A DNA stretch of 9,564 nucleotides, from positions 1-9,564 of the forward strand of contig CALDKL010000722.1 of assembly GCA_937898895.1 (NCBI GenBank), given 5' to 3'. This document shows positions 6,073-9,564 of the stretch, piece after piece. Below the pieces are notes generated by a model. That model saw only the letters and a program-made list of their open reading frames with translations, searched no databases and was not told where the DNA came from. The position numbers and the translations under genes were made by a program. Source of the DNA: an uncultured Verrucomicrobiae bacterium (GTDB lineage Bacteria; Verrucomicrobiota; Verrucomicrobiia; Verrucomicrobiales; DEV007). How positions within the stretch are numbered: position 1 is the stretch's first letter; each line of letters opens with the position of its first letter.

Positions 6073-7986
6073 ATGGACCTCGCCGGGACCTTGCTCCGTC
6101 ATTTCGGCCACGGTTCCTTTCGCCCCGGGCAGGAAGCGGTCATCACCCGCCTCCTCTCGGGGCGCTCGGTTTTGGCGATCTTTCCTACGGGTGCAGGCAA
6201 GAGCCTCTGCTACCAACTTCCTGCCCTCTTGTTCGAGGGGCTCACCCTCGTCGTATCGCCCCTCATCGCCCTGATGAAAGACCAGGTTGGGGTGTTGCGG
6301 TTCCGTGGCATTTCTGCCGCCAGACTTGACTCGACCCTTTCGCATGAGGAATCAGACCGGGTTTACTCCGCGATGGAGGATGGCTCACTGAGGCTGCTCT
6401 TCGTCTCGCCGGAGCGTTTTGCCAATGCAAGTTTTCTCCGAAGGGTAAAGAACTGTCGCATTGCCCTCCTGGCGGTCGATGAAGCGCATTGCCTTTCGGA
6501 GTGGGGGCACAATTTTCGTCCGGACTACCTGCGGTTGCCGGAAGTCGCCCGCGAGCTTCGCGTCGAACGGATTCTCGCCCTCACGGCGACGGCCACGCCG
6601 CCGGTTACGGCGGAAATTCGCGATCGATTCGAAATCGCTGAAGACGACCACGTGCAAACGGGATTCGCCCGCCAGAATCTGCGTTATCGGGTCCATCCCT
6701 GTATCGCGGAAGAACGAGATCGCAGATTGGTGTCTTTGCTAGTCGAAGAAAGTGCTTCACCTGCCATTGTCTACGTGACCCGGCAGGAGACTTCGGAGCG
6801 GGTCGCAGGATTCCTGGTGCGCTCGGGCTTCGACGCACGGGCCTATCATGCCGGCATGCGGGACGAGGACCGCGCCGCAGTGCAAGACGGATTCATGGAC
6901 GGGACCCTTTCCCTCGTCGTGGCCACGATCGCCTTCGGCATGGGAGTGGACAAGGCGGACATTCGCCGGGTCGTCCATTACAATCTGCCAAAGTCACTCG
7001 AGAGCTACATGCAGGAGTCGGGAAGGGCGGGGAGGGACGGAGAACCCGCCGTTTGCGATCTTCTCGCCTGTGCCGAGGATCTCACGGTGTTGGAGAACTT
7101 TATCTATGGTGATACACCTTCGCCCACCTCGCTCCGGTCGCTCGTCGAGCATGTCCTGCTGCAGGGCGATTCCGTTTCTCTCTCCCACTACGATCTTTCG
7201 CAGTCCTGTGACATTCGGAAGACTGTCGTGGAGACGGCTCTGACTTATCTCGAGATGGAGGGTGTGATCGTCCCTCGCGGGACGTCTCATGCGGGATCCG
7301 AGGTGCGCCTGTTGCGATCAATCGACGTAGCCGTCGCTGGTTTGCCCCGAGAGGACAAGGAATTCCTGAAACGTCTTTTTTGCACCGGCAGGGCGGGGCG
7401 CCTCTGGCATCAGTTTGATCACGGCCAGTCCGCCGAGGTTCTTGGTGTTTCCGAAGATCGCGTGAAACATGCCCTTGCCGATCTCGACAGGCACGGAGAG
7501 GCGGTGGTGAGGCCGCATCGATTGCATCATCGATACCGCCTTGGGCCGAACGCGGACCAATCTGTCGGCAGCATTTCTGTACGACTCATCGAACGCTTTG
7601 AAACTCGGGAAGCGGCGGAGATCTCGCGGTTGCATCGAGTCGTCAATCTTTGCGAGGTGCCGCAGTGCCTGCCGCAGCAAATGCTCGGATACTTCGGTGA
7701 GAATTGCACCCCCTGTGGTGATTGCACCATCTGTCGTGGCGAGCACAAGGGCGGACGGTTGCCGGGGGCGAGGCGGGTGGACCTCACTCTCGAAGAAGTC
7801 GACCAGATCCGACGAGCCAGGGCAGAGCGACATTCCGCACTGCGTCAGCCGCGCCAGATTGCACGTTTTTTCTGCGGGCTTTCCAGCCCTGCCACGACAC
7901 GTGCACAATTGCACCGAGATGATCGGTTTGGGGTCCTTTCCGAGCTGCCATTTCTTGCCGTCCTGAGACAGGCGGAGTCGTTCTGA
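6073..7986 (+). CDS. recQ: RecQ-family ATP-dependent 3'-5' DNA helicase, no HRDC domain
   Basis: The product is 637 residues. The superfamily 2 core is complete: motif 0 (FRPGQEAVI), Walker A GAGKS at 40-44, Ia (VVSPLIALMKDQV), DEAH at 136-139 followed by CLSEWGHNFRPDY, III (LALTATATP), IV (AIVYVTRQ), V (TIAFGMGVDKADIRRVVHYNLPKS in two parts) and VI (QESGRAGRDGE). The C-terminal part departs from E. coli RecQ. Some 190 residues containing winged-helix-like segments come first, and the zinc cluster only appears at Cys532, Cys548, Cys551 and Cys554 (YFGE, then PCGDCTIC). No HRDC is seen. A final ~70 residues carry RQIARFFCGLSSPATTR, a tail I recall from other bacterial RecQ-like proteins of this length. 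It should unwind forked or recombining DNA for repair. The ATG at 6073 is five bases after the sodA stop; a GTG at 6064 overlaps that stop as GTGA and is an alternative start. Confidence 0.94.
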   Translation: MDLAGTLLRHFGHGSFRPGQEAVITRLLSGRSVLAIFPTGAGKSLCYQLPALLFEGLTLVVSPLIALMKDQVGVLRFRGISAARLDSTLSHEESDRVYSAMEDGSLRLLFVSPERFANASFLRRVKNCRIALLAVDEAHCLSEWGHNFRPDYLRLPEVARELRVERILALTATATPPVTAEIRDRFEIAEDDHVQTGFARQNLRYRVHPCIAEERDRRLVSLLVEESASPAIVYVTRQETSERVAGFLVRSGFDARAYHAGMRDEDRAAVQDGFMDGTLSLVVATIAFGMGVDKADIRRVVHYNLPKSLESYMQESGRAGRDGEPAVCDLLACAEDLTVLENFIYGDTPSPTSLRSLVEHVLLQGDSVSLSHYDLSQSCDIRKTVVETALTYLEMEGVIVPRGTSHAGSEVRLLRSIDVAVAGLPREDKEFLKRLFCTGRAGRLWHQFDHGQSAEVLGVSEDRVKHALADLDRHGEAVVRPHRLHHRYRLGPNADQSVGSISVRLIERFETREAAEISRLHRVVNLCEVPQCLPQQMLGYFGENCTPCGDCTICRGEHKGGRLPGARRVDLTLEEVDQIRRARAERHSALRQPRQIARFFCGLSSPATTRAQLHRDDRFGVLSELPFLAVLRQAESF

Positions 7987-7996
7987 AAACGGTCGT

Positions 7997-8980
7997 CTAC
8001 CCCAGGCATTCGGCAAGGATGGGGAGCCCGCCTTCTTTCCGAGACAGATCGAGGAGCCGTCGTTTCGCCGTGGGAATATGGCGGAGGAACTCGCGTTTTC
8101 CCTTCACTTCTCCAAGGAATCCATAGGCACCGAGTGCCTGCATGAGCCGTTGCATGGCGCACTGGACCAGCCGCCGTTCAAAGGTGTCGCGCGACTCGTT
8201 GTGACCGGCTTCCTGTTTGAGATCGAAGTAGGCACGGATGAGATCGTCCGTTTCTGCCGGAGTGAATTCGCTGTAGGGATCGTAGATCATGGAGGCGAGA
8301 TCGTACTCGGGCAGACCCCACCGGAGCCCCTGGTAGTCGATGAGGTAGCTTTTGCCTTCGCGCAGCATCACGTTCGTGCTCTGGAAGTCGCGGTGGACAA
8401 GGGATCTAGGGAAGGCGGCGAGTTCGCGGGACAGGGCGGCGAGGGAGGAATGGCGTTTCAGTACTTCTGCGAGTTCGGGCGAATGAAAACGCTCCACGTA
8501 GTGGCTGAGAAAGTAGCCTTGCTCCCATTGGTAGAGAGATTCGTCGAAAGGTCGTTCCAGCTCGGGAAGGTCGGCGGGGGCGGAGGATTCGGAGAGTTGG
8601 TGGATGGGGAACACGGTGCGCAAGGCAGATTGGTAGGCGGGAAAGCGCGAGAGTTGCCAGTCCGTGCCCGCGAGATTGCCGAGGTCGATTTCCCCGAGGT
8701 CTTCCACCCAAAGCAGGCGGAGGTCTTCCCGTCGGGCGAGGATCGCAGGTGCGGAGATCCGGTGGCGGTTGAGGAAGTCGGTGATGGCGGCAAACCGGGG
8801 ATTGTCGGCGCGGTCGAGATTGTAATACATCGCGATGAGGCTTCGTCCCGAGTCGCATTCGGTCACTCGGATAAAGAGTCGTCCCGAGCCGCCCTTGTCG
8901 ATCAGCGCGAGAGTCAGCTTGCTCTCGCGCCAGTCGGGCAACGTCTCCCTCGTGTGTTCCTCCACCTCTGCCAGTTCCAT
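7997..8980 (-). CDS. APH/choline-kinase-fold phosphotransferase, AmgK-like sugar kinase
   Basis: The product is 327 residues, read leftward from ATG (8978-8980) to TAG (7997-7999). It has an N-terminal lobe with a glycine-rich GGSGRLFIRV segment (30-39). The kinase-like catalytic loop is HRDFQSTNV at 196-204, with Asp198 as base and Asn203 as metal ligand. The metal-binding Asp215 lies in LIDYQG, followed by GLPEYDLASMIYDPY. This HRDFQS...DYQG...YDLAS signature is that of the AmgK-like group, which in Gammaproteobacteria phosphorylates N-acetylmuramate/N-acetylglucosamine at the anomeric position for peptidoglycan recycling. The substrate here is not provable, and the usual nucleotidyltransferase partner (MurU-like) is not in the window. 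Antibiotic-inactivating activity is not suggested. The protein appears cytoplasmic. A possible GGTGTG lies about 8 bases upstream of the start. Its 3' end faces recQ with a 10-base gap. Confidence 0.9.
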   Translation of the reverse strand: MELAEVEEHTRETLPDWRESKLTLALIDKGGSGRLFIRVTECDSGRSLIAMYYNLDRADNPRFAAITDFLNRHRISAPAILARREDLRLLWVEDLGEIDLGNLAGTDWQLSRFPAYQSALRTVFPIHQLSESSAPADLPELERPFDESLYQWEQGYFLSHYVERFHSPELAEVLKRHSSLAALSRELAAFPRSLVHRDFQSTNVMLREGKSYLIDYQGLRWGLPEYDLASMIYDPYSEFTPAETDDLIRAYFDLKQEAGHNESRDTFERRLVQCAMQRLMQALGAYGFLGEVKGKREFLRHIPTAKRRLLDLSRKEGGLPILAECLG

Positions 8981-9099
8981 AAAAAATCACACCAAACCAC
9001 GAATCTGGTTCTCCCGAAAGCGGATAATCAAGAGATTATAATAAGCCAGGCACATTATTTGTTGACTGGATAGATGTTCCTGATTGAGAGTTTAGCTCT
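8981..9099. promoter_or_regulatory. AT-rich divergent intergenic region
   Basis: These 119 bases separate the leftward phosphotransferase from the rightward transposase. By direct count G+C is 46 of 119 (about 39%), far below the flanking genes, as expected of divergent promoters. A TATAAT hexamer lies at 9037-9042 inside the self-complementary ATTATAAT (9035-9042), so it could be a -10 on either strand. Neither direction has a good -35 at standard spacing. TTGACT at 9062-9067 resembles a -35 for the transposase, but no good -10 follows 16-18 bases later. GAGAG at 9086-9090 is a plausible ribosome site, 9 bases before the transposase ATG. Confidence 0.5.
9024..9039. repeat. Perfect 6-base inverted repeat ATAATC-AAGA-GATTAT
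   Basis: The arms ATAATC (9024-9029) and GATTAT (9034-9039) are exact reverse complements around a 4-base AAGA loop. The repeat overlaps the candidate -10 hexamer at 9037-9042. It could be an operator for either divergent gene. Because a Y1-type transposase follows, it could also be a small hairpin mark related to it, but the stem is short and AT-rich, unlike the GC-rich REP palindromes such enzymes usually recognise. Confidence 0.45.
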
Positions 9100-9564
9100 A
9101 TGAGAATTCCGAGATGTATTTTTCAGGGGCGTTCGTTTTATCATTGCGTTTCCCGCGTTGTGGACAAGCGAATCGTCTTTCAGGCGGACGAGAAGGAGGT
9201 GATGCGTTCGATCCTGCGCAAACTGGAATCCTTTTGCGGGGTCCGGGTCGCGACGTATTGCCTGATGGGGAACCACTTTCACCTCCTCGTCGAAGTTCCG
9301 GAACGCAACGCAATTCCTCGTCTGACTGCCGAATCCCTCCTCGCGATCCTGCCACTGCTGTATGACCGGACGACCGTGGAGACCATTGCGGCTCAGATTG
9401 ATCTGGCGCGGCGGACGGGGAATTTCACCTGGGAACGAGATCTCCTTGCCCGGTTTGAACGCCGTCGCGGCGATCTCTCGGTCTTTCTCAAGGAGTTCAA
9501 GCAGCGTGTCACGATTTTCCTCAACCGACGCTCCGGGCGCTCCGGCACGCTTTGGGAGGGGCGT
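9100..9564 (+). CDS. REP-associated (RAYT-type) Y1/HUH transposase, 3' end outside window
   Basis: An open frame starts at ATG 9100 and runs off the right edge after 155 codons with no stop. It opens with a short arm leading to FYHCVSRVVDKRIVF, then DEKEVMRSILRKLESFCGVRVATYCLMGNHFHLLVEVP. His59-Phe60-His61 is the HUH metal-binding motif of the IS200/REP-associated transposase superfamily. Between this and the conserved block FLKEFKQR...FLNRRSGRSGTLWEGR lies a ~65-residue insert with GDLSVF, typical of the larger subtype in Verrucomicrobiota and relatives. The catalytic Tyr, in the family's YxxLNPVRAG-like motif, is expected a few dozen residues further on and cannot be assessed. Such proteins are usually single-copy domesticated enzymes linked to REP palindromes rather than complete insertion sequences. 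The start is supported by GAGAG 9 bases upstream. Confidence 0.9.
   Translation, partial: MRIPRCIFQGRSFYHCVSRVVDKRIVFQADEKEVMRSILRKLESFCGVRVATYCLMGNHFHLLVEVPERNAIPRLTAESLLAILPLLYDRTTVETIAAQIDLARRTGNFTWERDLLARFERRRGDLSVFLKEFKQRVTIFLNRRSGRSGTLWEGR

Noticed and set aside
7997..8980. Aminoglycoside resistance gene
   Set aside because: It shares the APH fold, but its HRDFQS, DYQG and YDLAS motifs fit the AmgK-like sugar kinase group better than resistance enzymes.
8078..9073. A 331-codon rightward open frame lying opposite the phosphotransferase
   Set aside because: It is fully antisense to a gene with clear kinase motifs. Its protein has no recognisable motif, and high G+C readily leaves such frames open.
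9062..9090. Sigma-70 promoter for the transposase from TTGACT at 9062-9067
   Set aside because: The -35-like hexamer is good, but no -10-like hexamer occurs 16-18 bases downstream, so it was not called as a promoter.
9500..9564. Apparent replacement of the transposase catalytic Tyr by Val in LKEFKQRV
   Set aside because: By comparison with the E. coli family member, the catalytic Tyr lies later, in a YIYINP/YxxLNP motif that is past the window edge, so no loss can be claimed.

Overview
The window is a GC-rich, densely coding bacterial stretch. It most likely comes from the Verrucomicrobiota or a neighbouring PVC-type lineage. That guess rests on a secreted bacterial tricorn-type protease, a RecQ with its zinc cluster near the C-terminus, a large-form REP-associated (Y1/HUH) transposase of the type common in Verrucomicrobiota, and weak or absent Shine-Dalgarno sequences. 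It is an inference from remembered family resemblance, not from a search.

Layout. Five genes run rightward in close succession. They are: a tricorn-like S41 protease that is cut by the left edge (1-3366); a secreted TPR-like plus thioredoxin-fold TlpA-type protein (3409-4446); a small secreted protein of unknown function (4496-5164); after 168 bases, a Tat-exported Mn-type superoxide dismutase (5333-6067); and, 5 bases further on, a RecQ-family helicase (6073-7986). A leftward sugar-kinase-like/APH-fold phosphotransferase (8980-7997) converges on recQ with only 10 bases between the two stop codons. An AT-rich 119-base divergent intergenic region (8981-9099, about 39% G+C by direct count) separates it from a rightward REP-associated transposase that is cut by the right edge (9100-9564).

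How it fits together. The first four products carry, or can be expected to carry, export signals: Sec-type for the second and third, a Tat twin-arginine signal for the SOD, and an unseen N-terminus for the protease. They suggest an envelope protein-quality and redox group: protease, thiol-disulfide protein, unknown small partner and superoxide removal. The first three are spaced like an operon, with gaps of 42 and 49 bases. A 13-base motif recurs in both of those gaps (12 of 13 identical). recQ is probably cotranscribed with sodA, because its GTG/ATG start region abuts or overlaps the sodA stop, although the two functions are not obviously related.

No tRNA, rRNA, CRISPR array, complete insertion sequence or phage gene was seen. 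Nothing here is clearly a wholly new system. The best leads are the unknown secreted protein with its protease and thioredoxin neighbours, the repeated intergenic motif, the exported MnSOD, the RecQ architecture, and the palindrome-bearing region upstream of the transposase.
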